Assembly (NCBI RefSeq): GCF_022201045.2 | Contig: NC_068556.1 | Span: 3,388,001-3,452,000, forward strand | DNA: 64,000 nucleotides | Source: Citrus sinensis | Lineage: Eukaryota > Streptophyta > Magnoliopsida > Sapindales > Rutaceae | Direction of reading: 5' to 3' | In this document: positions 45,800 through 57,304 of the stretch, one piece after another | Numbering within the stretch: the stretch's first letter is position 1 | Layout: every line of letters starts with the position of its first letter | Translations under genes and position numbers: made by a program | The notes under the pieces: generated by a model | Told to the model about the DNA's origin: nothing | The model's input: only the letters and a program-made list of their open reading frames with translations | Database searches by the model: none

Positions 45800-46302
45800 A
45801 TTATATAACGTCGCGATATGTAAACTTCAACAACAAAAAAATATTGTCACTAATTGTATCTTCAAATCTCTAAAATGACGATTTTTAGTAATTATTGAGG
45901 CTATATTTTCACATTCTTGAGACAAATATTATAATTATTATAAATCACATATTGAGACAAATATTATAACACAATAAACTACGTATTGAGACAATATTAT
46001 AGTCATTATAAATCACTTATTGTGACAAACGTGAGGTGTCATCGATTACATTTTTTGATATCTAATTTGACCATTTTGAATATCATTTGTGACAATTTTA
46101 ACTTAATTTTAAGACAATGATTGTTGTCACAAAAACATATTTTTAACATGATGAAAATAATTTTGGTCGCTAGAACTTTTTAAGACGGTCTTTCTACGAC
46201 TAACGTGTGACAATTTATTTTTTATCATAAAAGATATAAGGTGACTAATTTGTTATCCTTAGTGACTAATTTTTTGTCATAAAATATCATTTTTTTGTAT
46301 AA
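45800..46302. mobile_element. CACTA-type remnant
   Basis: The right side carries repeated GTGACTAATTT/TTTGTCATAAAATATCAT motifs that usually lie under CACTA termini. The complement of the end reads ATACAAAAAAATGATATTTT, a decayed CACTACAAAAAAATG. Repeated GAGACAAATATTATAA units lie in the middle. The left end was not found. Confidence 0.45.
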
Positions 46303-47280
46303 CTCTTTACATGCATTGATCCAATAAAGATTTCACCAAATAAACATAGACGGCTCTCTAATTTAGTCACTCATCTAATCAGTTAAAACAATTAATTTTT
46401 TAAAGGAAAAGGGAAAAAAACAAATGTACCTACCAAAGCGATACCATTTCTCATCTTTGATCATTCAAATTAGAGAGTTTAAACATCAGAATATAGTATA
46501 TCAGAAAAAAAAAATCAGAATATAGTTTAAACATCTTACAAAAGCTTATTCTCAAGTAAATAAAACATTATTTTCAATTCTCGCGAGATGGAAACCCAAT
46601 TTCAATGGTATTTAATTTTTTCTTCTTTCTTTCTACATTAATTTGTCAAAACGTCCTCGTGTATTTTTATGGCAACTGGGTGGGAGTTTATTTCATTAGG
46701 TTTAACTTTAATATGTTAGATTGGCATTATATTATATATAATATTAAAAAAAGAAATCTTATCTTATCCCATATTTGGTACATTTTAAACTCTATAACTA
46801 TTCTAAGCAACTAGGCTCACTTGATATGTTAGGATTAATTTCTAAAGTATTTATTTTATTTATATGCAAATGCTTATGAAAATGTTTAAATGTGAAGGTC
46901 CACACGACAAGTTAATTTTTCAATTTTCAAATTAATATCATTTCATATACATTATATTACACTTCACGGTTTTGCTCATATCTCATTATACGGACATAAA
47001 ACGTCATTCGTTGTACATGAATTAAAATAATCATGTGAATATGAAGATGCCTAAAAAGATTTTTTATTAAATAAAAAAAATGTTAAAAAGAAATTTGAAA
47101 AGTTAATTATTTAAAAAGTTGGGCTATTTACACTCTAAAATTTACTTTGGACATTCACAATTTAATAATATTTTGTATTACTAAATTAACCTTAATGTAA
47201 TTTGTTATTTAGAACAATTTAATAAATTTTATCCAATAAATAGTCATATTTTATCTACTATAAATCACATTAATAACGAA
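46303..47280. other. Intergenic, no gene recognised
   Basis: AT-rich sequence; nothing supported. Confidence 0.4.
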
Positions 47281-47319
47281 AAATTGAATCAAGACCTCCA
47301 CAGCATCTCAGTTTCATTG

Positions 47320-47665
47320 GAGGCGATAGCCCCTAAACTGCCAAATACTGATCTATTTGTTGGATTAAACAAGGGTCATGTTGTGACCAAGAAGGAACTG
47401 CTACCACGCCCAGCAAATCGCAAAGGGAAAACAAGCAAAAGGGTCCACTTTGAGAGAAATGTGATTAGGGAATTTGCTGGCTTTACACCCTATGAGAAAA
47501 CAATCACGGAGCTTCTTAAAGTCGACGAGGACAAGAGGGCACTGAAGGCTGCAAAGAGAAAGCTTAGCACTCACGAGGGGACAAAGACGAAGTGTGAGGA
47601 GATGTCTAATGCCTCCGCCAGATGAAGGCAAGTGGAGGTGCAGAGAAGAAGAAGTGGTGCATTAC
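47320..47665 (+). pseudogene. Ribosomal protein L36 (eL36) retropseudogene
   Basis: The frame reads [20 protein letters not shown], then [38 protein letters not shown] and [12 protein letters not shown], the eL36 sequence in full order without introns. The start Met is Ile (ATA at 47326). A small deletion near 47610 shifts the frame, so the terminal [16 protein letters not shown] end is only in another frame. Missing introns, a lost start and a frameshift show a processed pseudogene. No clear poly-A tail or target duplication is left. Confidence 0.85.
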
Positions 47666-47669
47666 TTTG

Positions 47670-49000
47670 CTTGTCTTGTTCACCTGAACTTGGGTCATTA
47701 AATTGGAAGATTCTGTTGTAGCCTAAGTTGTTTTTTTTTTTTTTTTCCTTTTTAATTCAAAAACTTGTTTTAAGTTAAAGATGACTATTTGAATGCTACA
47801 ATGGCCTTTACCTTTTCCCATTAAAAAAAAAAGAAAAAAATGAATCCATTTTCAAGTCGAAAGTAAAGGTTAATAAAAATTTAAGAAAGTTATGTTTTAT
47901 TTGTAATGATGAATACTTTATTGGGTGTATCGAGAAAATAAGGTAATTAAATAATGTGTAATGAGGACAATATAGGAATTTGAAAGAGTGTTATAATTAA
48001 AAACTAATATTTTGAAATAATTACTGAGAAGTGCTACGCATCCTAAATTATTTATTTCAAAAAATTATCTCAAATAATGTGGTATTCATCAATTAATTAG
48101 TGAGGATAATTCGCTTGGATCTTGTAAAGAATTATCAATCAATCAATCAATGACATAACATTTGAGATGGAATTTTGGATAAAAAATTGAGTTGAACTAT
48201 TGGCACCCATCTCTATAATCCTTATAAAACCCCTCTCTTATTGCAATTACATTAAAGGACAAAATAAATTTAGTTATACCATTATATTTCTCTTTTCAAC
48301 ACTTTACACCCATACAACTACACTAAAGTCTCTTACAATTTTTGTTTCCTCACAAACAACTTTTTCTTGAGAAATTTACAAAACTTATTTTTAATTTAAA
48401 AAACATAAATAATAGCTATTTGAGTCCACTTTAATTCTACTTAATTCATACATGTATTTGATTTTTTTTAGTAAAATATGTTTGACTTAATAATTCAAAA
48501 ATATATATAAATAATATTTGTAATTAGAATTATTTGGAAGAAATTGAATTGTTTTTCTTTTTGAATTAAAAAGTAAAAAATGGAAAGGATATTTTGAGGA
48601 TTAAAGTAGATTTTGATAAAAAAAGATGTTTGAAAAGAAAGTTACATGGTGCTAATAGTCCTATTCTAACAAAATTAGAATATTTGTTATTACTCATTAT
48701 TAATTGAGTGTGCAAAATAGATGAGTGCCAGGTAGATTTTAGAATAGCCTCACCCTTTTTAAAATAGCAAATCCTGCCCATTAAAATATAATTCACTAGT
48801 TAACTAACATGAAATAATCATTAACAGCTATAATCGTGCATTTTTTATATATAAAAAGTAATCAGGTGCGCGCAGGACTTGTCGGCTGATGACTCGATCA
48901 AATCGTATGTGGAGCTAGCTGTCTAAGACACTTGATAATAATGCTTCCAAAAATAGAACATTAAATATTATTGTCACATGGTAACTTTTGTGGACAGATT
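47670..49000. other. Intergenic, no gene recognised
   Basis: AT-rich with a T-run at about 47731-47747. TATATATAAAAAG near 48847-48859 may be the old core promoter of the LFS-like gene before the MITE insertion. Confidence 0.35.
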
Positions 49001-49014
49001 CTTGCGATGCGAGG

Positions 49015-49450
49015 TGGAGATGGCAAAACCCCGGGCCGGGTCCGGGTATTGCCATGACCGAACCCTGCCCGGATGCAATCGGTTTGGGTCTGGATTCGGG
49101 TCGGGTTTTAATTTGGATACCCGGATTTTATATTTTTTAATATTTATGTGTATATATTTTTTATTTTTTGGTAATTTTATAAGTTTTAAATTTATCTCAA
49201 TAAAATTTGACATGAAAATATAAATTTTAAGTGTTTAAAACTTTATATATGGATAATAAATAAGTCAAATAAATATAAAATATTTAAAATAATATATATT
49301 TTATAATTTTTTTTAATAAAATCCAGATTCTGGGTTTATTAAGTGATGCCCAAGATCAACCCGGCTTCATACCCGAACCGGGTATTACCCGATCCGCAAT
49401 GCCCGGGTACGGTCCGAGTCCGGACCGAGCAGGTATTTTTACCACCTCTA
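49015..49450. mobile_element. hAT-type MITE, 436 bp, TSD ATGCGAGG, next to an LFS-like gene
   Basis: Starts TGGAGATGGCAAAACCC and ends TTTTTACCACCTCTA. ATGCGAGG flanks it at 49007-49014 and 49451-49458. The sequence is the reverse-complement relative of 24089-24519, sharing CCCGGGTA-type blocks and the AT-rich middle. It ends 137 bp before the LFS-like start codon. Confidence 0.88.
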
Positions 49451-49512
49451 ATGCGAGGATACCCTTTTTTTCCCTCTGTCTTTTTAGCTTTGGCCTTTGA
49501 GATTGAGCCTGC

Positions 49513-49518
49513 CACGTG
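49513..49518 (+). promoter_or_regulatory. G-box upstream of the LFS-like gene
   Basis: CACGTG within GCCACGTGAC, 70 bp before the ATG. G-boxes of this form (ABRE-like) bind bZIP/bHLH factors. Position and core match; function is inferred. Confidence 0.4.
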
Positions 49519-49587
49519 ACCCTCCATTTCTTTCTTTCTGCCTCATATTGATTTTTTTTTTTTAATTTTACGTTAATTTCATACAGA

Positions 49588-50127
49588 ATGGAGCAAAATT
49601 TGCAGCAAAAGTGGGAAGGCAAGGTTTCGACAAGGGTAAGTAGAGCCACTGCTGACCAAATATGGCCTCTTTTTACCGACTTCTTTAACATACACAAATA
49701 TTTTCATAGCCTGGCCACGAGCTACGGTGTCCACGGAACCAACGGTGAGCCCGACTGCATCCGATACTGTGCCGGCTTTTCGATCCCGTCCAGGGCAGCC
49801 AGTAGCAGTACTGATGATAATCCTCCTCCTGCTGCATGTAGCTGGTCCAAAGAGAGATTAGTAACCGTTGATCATGTCCAACGTTGTTTGATTTATGAGA
49901 TGGTTGATGGTAATATTGGGTTCAAGTCTTATGTTTCGACGATCAAGATTATTCCAGGAGATGATAATAATCATGATGGCCAAAATCAAAGTGCTGGGTG
50001 TGTGATTGAGTGGTCGTTTACCGTTGATCCTGTGGAAGGGTTGGTATTGGCTGATTTGCTTCAAAAATATGATTTGGGTCTCCAGCGCATGGCTAAAACA
50101 ATGGAGGATGCTATTGTTCAAGCTTAA
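49588..50127 (+). CDS. Lachrymatory-factor-synthase-like protein, 179 aa
   Basis: Single exon from ATG 49588 (MEQNLQQKWEGK). The family landmarks are in order: W-GKV, ADQIWPLFTDFFNIHKYFHS, a glycine-rich GVHGTNGEPDCIRYC, SKERL, YEMVDGNIGFKSYVSTIKII, C-IEWSFTVDPVEG and a C-terminal helix. It is longer than the 172-aa paralogue mainly through a Ser/Asp/Pro-rich loop at residues about 66-85 and a second one near 124-133. It is a member of the polyketide cyclase/START-like superfamily, probably cytosolic, ligand unknown. It lies on the opposite strand from its paralogue 12 kb away. A hAT MITE sits in its proximal promoter. Confidence 0.9.
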   Translation: MEQNLQQKWEGKVSTRVSRATADQIWPLFTDFFNIHKYFHSLATSYGVHGTNGEPDCIRYCAGFSIPSRAASSSTDDNPPPAACSWSKERLVTVDHVQRCLIYEMVDGNIGFKSYVSTIKIIPGDDNNHDGQNQSAGCVIEWSFTVDPVEGLVLADLLQKYDLGLQRMAKTMEDAIVQA

Positions 50128-51238
50128 AATTACACCTCATTGAAGCCATGGTCTTGTACCTGTGAACGGATGCGGCCTTCCTAAGACTCACTGAATTCTC
50201 ACATCAGTACGCTTGCAAGTCATTAGTAAAAAAAAAAAACCTAATTAGTATTTTTTTTCTTTTTTTGGGGTCAGAATAGCTTAATTAGTGTTTAATTACA
50301 CTTCTTTTGTTCTTCTTCTTTTTTCTATTTTTTTTGGGTGTTTTTAGTTTTTTCTTAAGTCTACTTAAAAAAAAAACTAAATGACATATATATATATTTT
50401 TTAATCTCTTAGAATAAGTTCTTGTTTTAAATTGTTTTTAAAAATTTTAAAAACTTAAACCCTATAATTTTACATTTATACCCTTAATAAATTTAAATGT
50501 TAAAACCGGTAAGCAGAAGTAATATAAATTGGACAATAACAGAGCATCTCCTAACCTTAAAAGCCTAAACACAAAATCACACCTTAAGCATGAATTAAAA
50601 CCCAATCCAGTTAAAAAAAATAACAAGTTATAAGTACATATTATAAAATCACATAAAAGGCTTAATTAAGATTAATAAGTATGATAATAATGCATGGGAA
50701 TTTAAGAACTTGTTCAATGAACTACTTAGCAAAATGAGGAGGGATGTCGGCAGGGAAAAAAAGAAGAAGCACAATATGAGTTTATATTAGTTGAGTAGAC
50801 ATGTGTGATTTTTAGGACAGACATGGAAAACAAATAATAAATTAGGGATATTTTTTTATATTAGAATCTAGTTGGCTTATTCATATTTTTACATTCAATA
50901 AAAAACTAAAAAAAATTATCTTATTTTATTCTCATAAATTATAAAAACAAACAGCTCTAATTGATGGAAAAGTCTTAGGTGCTTCTAAAGTACTCCTTTT
51001 TCATTCAGTGTTTTACCACGTGTATGATCAAACCAATTATGATAATATGCCCATGTGACAAACACTAAACAAAGAAGATGCAGTGCTCCAAGAACATCAA
51101 AGACCGTCTTCTAATTGACTTAATTAATTAAATTACTTTAAGCCATTAATTATATAAAAAAACAAACACGCATCTTAGGTAGATAATCTTTCTTCAAATA
51201 ATCTTTCTTAAAATCTTTTTAATTGGTGATCTGCACTG
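50128..51238. other. Intergenic, no gene recognised
   Basis: AT-rich with homopolymer runs; no gene. Confidence 0.4.
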
Positions 51239-51243
51239 TATAT

Positions 51244-51904
51244 TGTTTGGGAGAAATACGTCGACGAGACCAGGCATGATGAGCAGATATCTGATGACAG
51301 AGTTCTGCGAACCGGTGTGTCCCGTAAGAGCCTGGTATCCTGGGGAGCAGGAGCAGAAATACCCTGCTCATCCACGAGCACGTCAGCCGCGAGTCCAATC
51401 TCCTGTAAGAAGCATAAAGCCATTCCTGCTGTATTCCTGCTAAGGGTTGATTCGAGGAGACCCGGTCAACGACAGTTGGCGAGGCATGCTCTCCAGCCCG
51501 AGAATCTAGGCACGAAGGCCACGCAACCACCCATGACTACAGAAATGGGGAATCCACATTCGAGAGGTGGGAGGATAACAGACGTAGACTGCGGAAAACT
51601 GAGATTCAGAGGAAGCCTATAAAAAGGTAGTCAACGAAAGTAAAAGGGTTAGCAATTTTGATTCTAAAAGAGAGAAGACAACCTAACAGCCATAAGATTT
51701 GTGGCAAGCGTTCCCCGAACCTTCATATCTGACTTGAGCGTCGGAGGGTTTGCGCCGGGAAAACAACCGGCGTACTCTGACCTGTCTGTGTGCGCGGGAA
51801 CCTCTGGAGAAGAAGCTTTACGAGGAGAGATCCTGGTCGTGGTGAAGTTGATCGAGCAGAGACCCTGGTCGTAGAACGAGAAGAACCAGAATCTCGCATC
51901 AACA
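51244..51904 (+). mobile_element. Solo LTR, 661 bp, TSD TATAT
   Basis: Starts TGTTTGGGAG and ends TCGCATCAACA. TATAT flanks it at 51239-51243 and 51905-51909. The block CTGACTTGAGCGTCGGAGGG with CCGGGAAAACAACCGG is shared with the solo LTR at 19429-20644, so both come from one Tat/Athila-like gypsy class. A GCCTATAAAAAGG box (about 51615-51627) is the likely promoter. It is more GC-rich than its surroundings, and ORFs within it are chance. Confidence 0.88.
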
Positions 51905-51909
51905 TATAT

Positions 51910-52310
51910 GTTTCATGCATGACGTGCTTTACAACTTCAGATACAAATGACATGTCGTATATGTATATGAAATAACTGTGACATCCTAGAACTTTTACTT
52001 CGGAGTAACGAAACTATAAAACTTTTGGGTTTACTTCGATCAGGGGAAACCTCCACCTCCGATCAATATACATATAATTTGTAATCAACAAATCAAGTCC
52101 CCTGTATTCATTTATTTCTCCCAGTCCTAATACTTAATAAAATTAGGCCAAGTGTGTTCATCCAATTTCAAGTACCCACAACAAAACATGATAATACAAA
52201 CGAACTCCCAATTGCATTATCGATATCATACACATGCGCAGTACTCTAAAACAAATTAAAATAGCATACATATACAATATCTATAGACTACAGTCAAATC
52301 AGTTTCATCT
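51910..52310. other. Intergenic, no gene recognised
   Basis: The stretch near 51979-52065 (TGTGACATCCTAGAACTTTT and ACTTCGATCAGGGGAAACC) looks repeat-derived, but no borders can be set. Confidence 0.3.
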
Positions 52311-52315
52311 AATTT

Positions 52316-52388
52316 GGAGAAAATCATATTCCATCTTCTTACCTTGAATTCAAGACAATTATCAATGTGAGAAACCAAATCTTAAATC
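52316..52388 (-). pseudogene. 3' scrap of an LFS-like gene
   Basis: The plus-strand phrase CCATCTTCTTACCTTGAATT and CAAGACAATTATCAATGTGAG match the 3' end of the pseudogene at 39430-39500 almost base for base. Only about 73 bp remain, ending next to the F-box pseudogene. Confidence 0.65.
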
Positions 52389-52420
52389 TGTACTTTATTT
52401 ATTACTGAATTTTTCAATAA

Positions 52421-53650
52421 ATGGCTTGTATTTTTACAGTGAAGAAGAAGAAGTCAATCAAAAGGTTTAGCAATAATCTACCTGAAGATTTGCTGGCGGA
52501 GATTCGTGCCTTGCAACCTGTAGTCTCACTGTTGCATTCCGAATGTCTACAAAGGTCATGGTATTCTCTCATTGCAAATTCAAGTTTCATATTTAAGCAA
52601 CTCCGCAACCAGATACGTTTCAGCAGCTTGTGTTCTTCTCTTGCGGCCCCGGCTTTACTGTTCCTAGAGTGGATAAAGTTGTCCTGTACTTCCTTTCTTT
52701 TGATAACAAAAGAAGAAATCTCACACGGTCAAGATCATGTTCCCGTTGTTGAAAAGATCATTGATCTTACTTTTTATAAGATCACCAGATTTCCTCAACT
52801 AGTAATTGTGGGTCATTGCCACGGCATTACATGTCTCGCGTTGCCTTCTGGTGAAGTCATTTTAGCTTTCGCAGCTATGAGGGAATTCAGAGAACTCACT
52901 GTACCCCTACACTGTCCTTTTTAATGGTTGCGTATTTGTATTGGCTGTGGTTATGCTACCAAATCCAATGATTACAAAGTCGTCTGCGTACTGTTCATCC
53001 CAGATTATGCTGACCCTGCTTGTCCTCCTATCAAGGCCGAGGTGCACACCTTGAATACAGATAGCTAGAAACTAGAAAGTAGTAGTTAACGATATTGACT
53101 TTTTAGGATGCGGGGCTAAGTTTCATAAGCATTTCGAACGTTTATACTTCAGGGGAGCTTGTTATTGGATGGTATCTTATGTTCCCAATGAGTCTGAGGA
53201 TTTCATCCTTTCGTTTGACATGTGTGATGAGGTCTTTCGATAGTTGCCGGTGCCAATTCTCTCCTCTAAGATTGTTCAATCAACTTCGAGGCTTATGGTG
53301 TTTAATGATTCTCTTTCCTTCATTTTGCATAACACCGAAAGAAGATCCTGGGAGTTGTGGGTCCTGGATGAATTTGATGCCAATAGAATTTGGACAAAGA
53401 TATTAACGATTAGACCCTGTGACAGTTTTCAAAGGCCATAAGCATTTTAGAAAAGTGAGGACCTTATCGCGAAAGACAGTCGTGGAATAGTATGGTGCTG
53501 CAACCTTGGTACCCAAGAGATTAAAGCTCTTTGATCCCGTTTGTATTCATTTTCAATATGGTTCTGCTGTAAGCTACATGAGCAAGCGAGTTTCAGTCAG
53601 AGGAGGAAATAAGATTTGACATAGGAGATTATAAGTTGACAAATTAAGGA
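52421..53650 (+). pseudogene. F-box (FBA type) protein pseudogene
   Basis: The first open piece (52421-52924) contains LPEDLLAEI, then a frame-disturbed stretch, then RSWYSLIANSSFIFKQL, which is the F-box. Downstream pieces in other frames give GHCHGITCLA, YKVVCVLF, GACYWMVSYV, FILSFDMCDEVFR, and LPVPIL with RRSWELWVLDEFDA, the usual order of an F-box-associated interaction domain. Stops such as that at 52922-52924 and several frame changes make it non-functional. An intact ancestor would be about 400 aa and act as a substrate receptor of an SCF ubiquitin ligase. Confidence 0.8.
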
Positions 53651-53916
53651 AACTATATGTGCCTCTATCGGAGTCTCTAACCGCATATTTATTACCAGAA
53701 GCTAAGTCAGATAAGTGTAACAAATTTGGGCTAAGTTTTGGATTGCTTTTCTCATCATCTGATAAACGATTGTAGTTTTGTCAATCTATTACTCTTCTTG
53801 AGCACCTTGATGCTTTTAACGCCTTTATGTTTATGCAGATTCGGATGGGATCATGCAATTTTCTGACTTGAAATTTTTGCTTGTGCTGGTAATGAGACTA
53901 AATTCCAAGTTTCCTT

Positions 53917-54155
53917 ATTGCCTCTACTGAATTAATTATTCATGGGTCTGAAACTTGGAACTTTGAAAAGAACATGGAGTCTTAAATCTTTAATTCCTTG
54001 AATCACTTTGTTTATCCTTTAAACTCAACAGAAATTATTGCTTCTACTGAATTAATTACTCATAAGTCTGAAACTTGAACTTGAAAAAAAGAATATGGAG
54101 TCTTTACGTCTTTAATTCCTTTTATCACTGTGTTTATCCTTAAAACTCAACGGAA
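53917..54155 (+). repeat. 120-bp tandem duplication, two copies
   Basis: ATTGCCTCTACTGAATTAAT at 53917 recurs at 54037, and the match continues for the full 120 bp with several substitutions. Confidence 0.8.
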
Positions 54156-54159
54156 ATTT

Positions 54160-56580
54160 TTAATTCTAATATAAAAAAAAATAGTTAATATCATAATTTG
54201 TAAAATTGCTCCATTGATTCCATTAAATAATTGATGAATCGCCTCATTTGGAATTTATGTTAATACTTGTCATTATTGATGTCTTATGCTATTGGATAAA
54301 TTTATGCAATTGCGGCAATACGTGAGAGAGTCAATATGATGAGTGCATATGATTCGTCAGTTTAAAACTTCAATATTTAGCCAACAACTCTTCGATTGAA
54401 TTAGGTTGGCACCCTTTCCTTTTATTAATGAGGTGGAGGTTCGAATCTTTCAAAATCATGAAAGTAAAATTCAAAAAGAAAAAATGATCTCTGCTGATTC
54501 ATGTGACATGCATTTTATAAACCTCACTGCGTTATTATATTGTCCAATTAACAATTAAATCAATCTTCAATTGAAAATGCAAGTGAGATTTGATCCTTAT
54601 AATATAATAAAACAAATTTTTAATGCAAAACTATTAACATCATAACAAATAAGTTTGGAAATACTGTGGTCATTGCATATTAATTTTGGTCATTTACTTG
54701 TCAATGATGAATTTGCTCAATTTGGATAATGATAATTTTAGACATTCCGATGTTTAAATCTTAATTTTAGTCAAAATATCATATGTTATCAATTAATTGA
54801 ATAATGAAATTTATAATTAATAAAATTATTTAATTATTATTCAATAAATAATATCGAATTAATTATGACTCAAATTAAAAGTTAAGTATTCGGATATTAC
54901 TCTTCTGATAAAGTAATTTCTCTCTCTACGCTATGTACATAAACTTTGCCGGCAACACCAATTTCTTCCAGTGGATTTCCAATGCAAAATTAAAATGTTT
55001 TGGTTGTACTGTCACCATGACCTCTACTGGTTCGATTATGAAACAATATACAGTTGGTCTTGCATGCAAGTTGAATCATTATTAATTAGTGTCAGTGGAC
55101 TTAATTAATAAATTATTCTAATTAAATAATACAGTAGTCCAAATCGTGTATAGGAGTCCGTCACCCAAAATCCAGATAAAATCGCAAGTGTTGCTCGCCA
55201 TATACATCGTTTTCAATCCCCATGTCAAGTAGTCTATTTTTGGGATTAATCATGTTGCACATTAATGAGATCATTCCCAAGAAGTTTCATTTTTGACTAA
55301 GGATGAATACAACAACATTTAAAAAATCTATTTAAATAAGATATTACTTCACATTTAAAGAATCATATCAGTAATAATAATTTCAAAAAAAAATTAAATA
55401 AGATTATGCTCAACTCTCTCCTTCTTCAAATTATATTATATTATATTTTATATTATTATTATTATTGAAAAGAAACAAGTATATAAGTATACTATTGAAC
55501 GTTATAGAGAAGTTAAATTTGGTGAGAAAAGATTGAGTAGTTAAATTTGTACAGTAGTTAAATTTACTGACTATGATTAAGTAGTTAGGGAAAATGTCAT
55601 AAGCACCCATAATAATTGTACAAAGTATTCATTTAAATTAAAATTACAATTGGCCATATGTGACCACTGGAGTTCCCTCATAAATTATAATACTACGTAA
55701 AGGGAAGGTAAATAAAATATTTTCATATATAAAAATCAAATAACGTTTGGCTGTATGTGTCCATTGCAATATATATGTTAGAATATTTCAAAAAGATAAT
55801 TAAATGGTTCCAAAAAATTATGGCTTTCTTGTTGAAGTGGGTAGTAACTTCATTGTTGCATTGACTATTAACTTCGTATCCGACATTATGTCAGCTAATT
55901 TTTCTCCATAATTTATAATTTATTATTAAATTAATTTAATCATTAAGGGTATATATCATTTTGCTTGATTTACATTTTTAAAATATTTAAATTATATGGC
56001 TAACTTCAAGACCAAGGTAGGATAATACAATGATATAAAAAGTTAGCACCTTTTTAATTGCAGGGAAGTTTAATTAGACCTATTTTAAAACATGAGAGGA
56101 GTTTCGTTCAATTTTTCTAAAGAATATGGATAATTATCATTTTTTCTTTTTATTTACTCTTCCATTTGCCACATTTGTAAGTATTTGAAAATAAAATTAG
56201 ACGTCTTTTGGTAATACTCTAAGTTATCTCTTTTGGAAGAGAGGAAAAAAAAGATATTTTTATTTCAATTTTCAAACACCCAAAGATAAGAGTATGGGTA
56301 TCTAATTAAACTAGTGAATTTTGTCCTTTTGTAGATAAAGATAAGAGTATCAATATACTAATTAGAAAAAAAAAAGAACATTAAAGTACTATAATGTTCA
56401 CCAAGATTAACCTACTATAAAGCCTTAATTTCTCTATTGAAATAGACGTGATTCATAGATATTAAGATGATCTACATATTTATTTCTAAAGGTGTAGTGA
56501 CTAACTTATTATTTCTCAAATGATAGGAGTCTAATTGTTTATTTGGACAAACATTTGCTCATGAGTATCTTCTAATAAAT
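54160..56580. other. Long intergenic stretch, no gene recognised
   Basis: AT-rich sequence of 2.4 kb. I see no coding frame, TIR pair or LTR border that I can support. Confidence 0.35.
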
Positions 56581-56583
56581 AAA

Positions 56584-56818
56584 TACATGCATACATACAT
56601 ACATACATATATATATATACATATATACATATATATATACATATATATACATATATATACATATATACATATATATACATATATACATATATATACATAT
56701 ATACATATATATACATATATACATATATATACATATATACATATATATACATATATACATATATATACATATATACATATATATACATATATACATATAT
56801 ATACATATATACATATAT

Positions 56819-56855
<37 letters not shown>

Positions 56856-56856
56856 T
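56584..56856 (+). repeat. (ATATATAC)n compound microsatellite
   Basis: CATA units lead into an 18-bp period of ATATATACATATATACAT repeated about a dozen times, then (AT)n. Tyr/Ile/Met-rich ORFs on both strands are artefacts of this repeat. Confidence 0.95.
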
Positions 56857-57304
56857 GGAGGAATGGGCTTAATATATTATCCCAGTACTGGAACTGGGGC
56901 CCGCACCCTTGTGGTGACTCCTGTAAGGCCGATGTGGGGTCACGATGTCGTGGCATAACGTGGAGACGTTACCTAGTTTGGTCCGGGTGGTGCTTAAGTA
57001 TAAAGTAGCGCCTTCTCCTAACAACTTAAGCTTTTAGGGCGAGTGGTAAGCGCCTTAAGTGGTATCAGAGCCAGCCAGGGTTCGAAACTCGGGGGGGAGG
57101 AATGGGCTTAATATATTATCCCAGTACTGGAACTGGGGCCCGCACCCTTGTGGTGACTCCTGTAAGGCCGATGTGGGGTCACGATGTCGTGGCATAACGT
57201 GGAGACGTTACCTGGTTTGGTCCGGGTGGTGCTTAAGTATAAAGTAGCGCCTTCTTCTAACAGCTTAAGCTTTTAGGGCGAGTGGTAAGCGCCTTAAGTG
57301 GTAT
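56857..57304 (+). mobile_element. TRIM-like mini LTR retrotransposon
   Basis: Two direct repeats (56857-57065 and 57096-57304, 239 bp apart) differ at about three sites. Between them lies TGGTATCAGAGCC (57060-57072), complementary to the 3' end of initiator tRNA-Met, then a very short interior ending in a seven-G purine tract (57091-57097). LTR, primer site, tiny interior, purine tract, LTR is the plan of a TRIM element with no coding capacity. It sits between (AT)n runs, so the target duplication cannot be resolved and TG...CA ends are not clear. Confidence 0.65.
57060..57072 (+). promoter_or_regulatory. tRNA-Met primer-binding site of the TRIM
   Basis: TGGTATCAGAGCC, the standard plant LTR-element primer site. 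GGTTCGAAACTC follows at 57079-57090 and resembles a pol III B box. Confidence 0.7.

Noticed and set aside
51208..51622. Four ORFs of 66-103 codons
   Set aside because: They lie within the GC-rich solo LTR and match no retroelement protein.
56531..56958. Long ORFs on both strands rich in Tyr, Ile and Met
   Set aside because: They are translations of the ATATATAC microsatellite, open in several frames at once.
57016..57095. Possible tRNA gene (A-box-like TAGGGCGAGTGG and B-box-like GGTTCGAAACTC)
   Set aside because: No cloverleaf can be folded and the TGGTATCAGAGCC between direct repeats is better read as a retroelement primer site.
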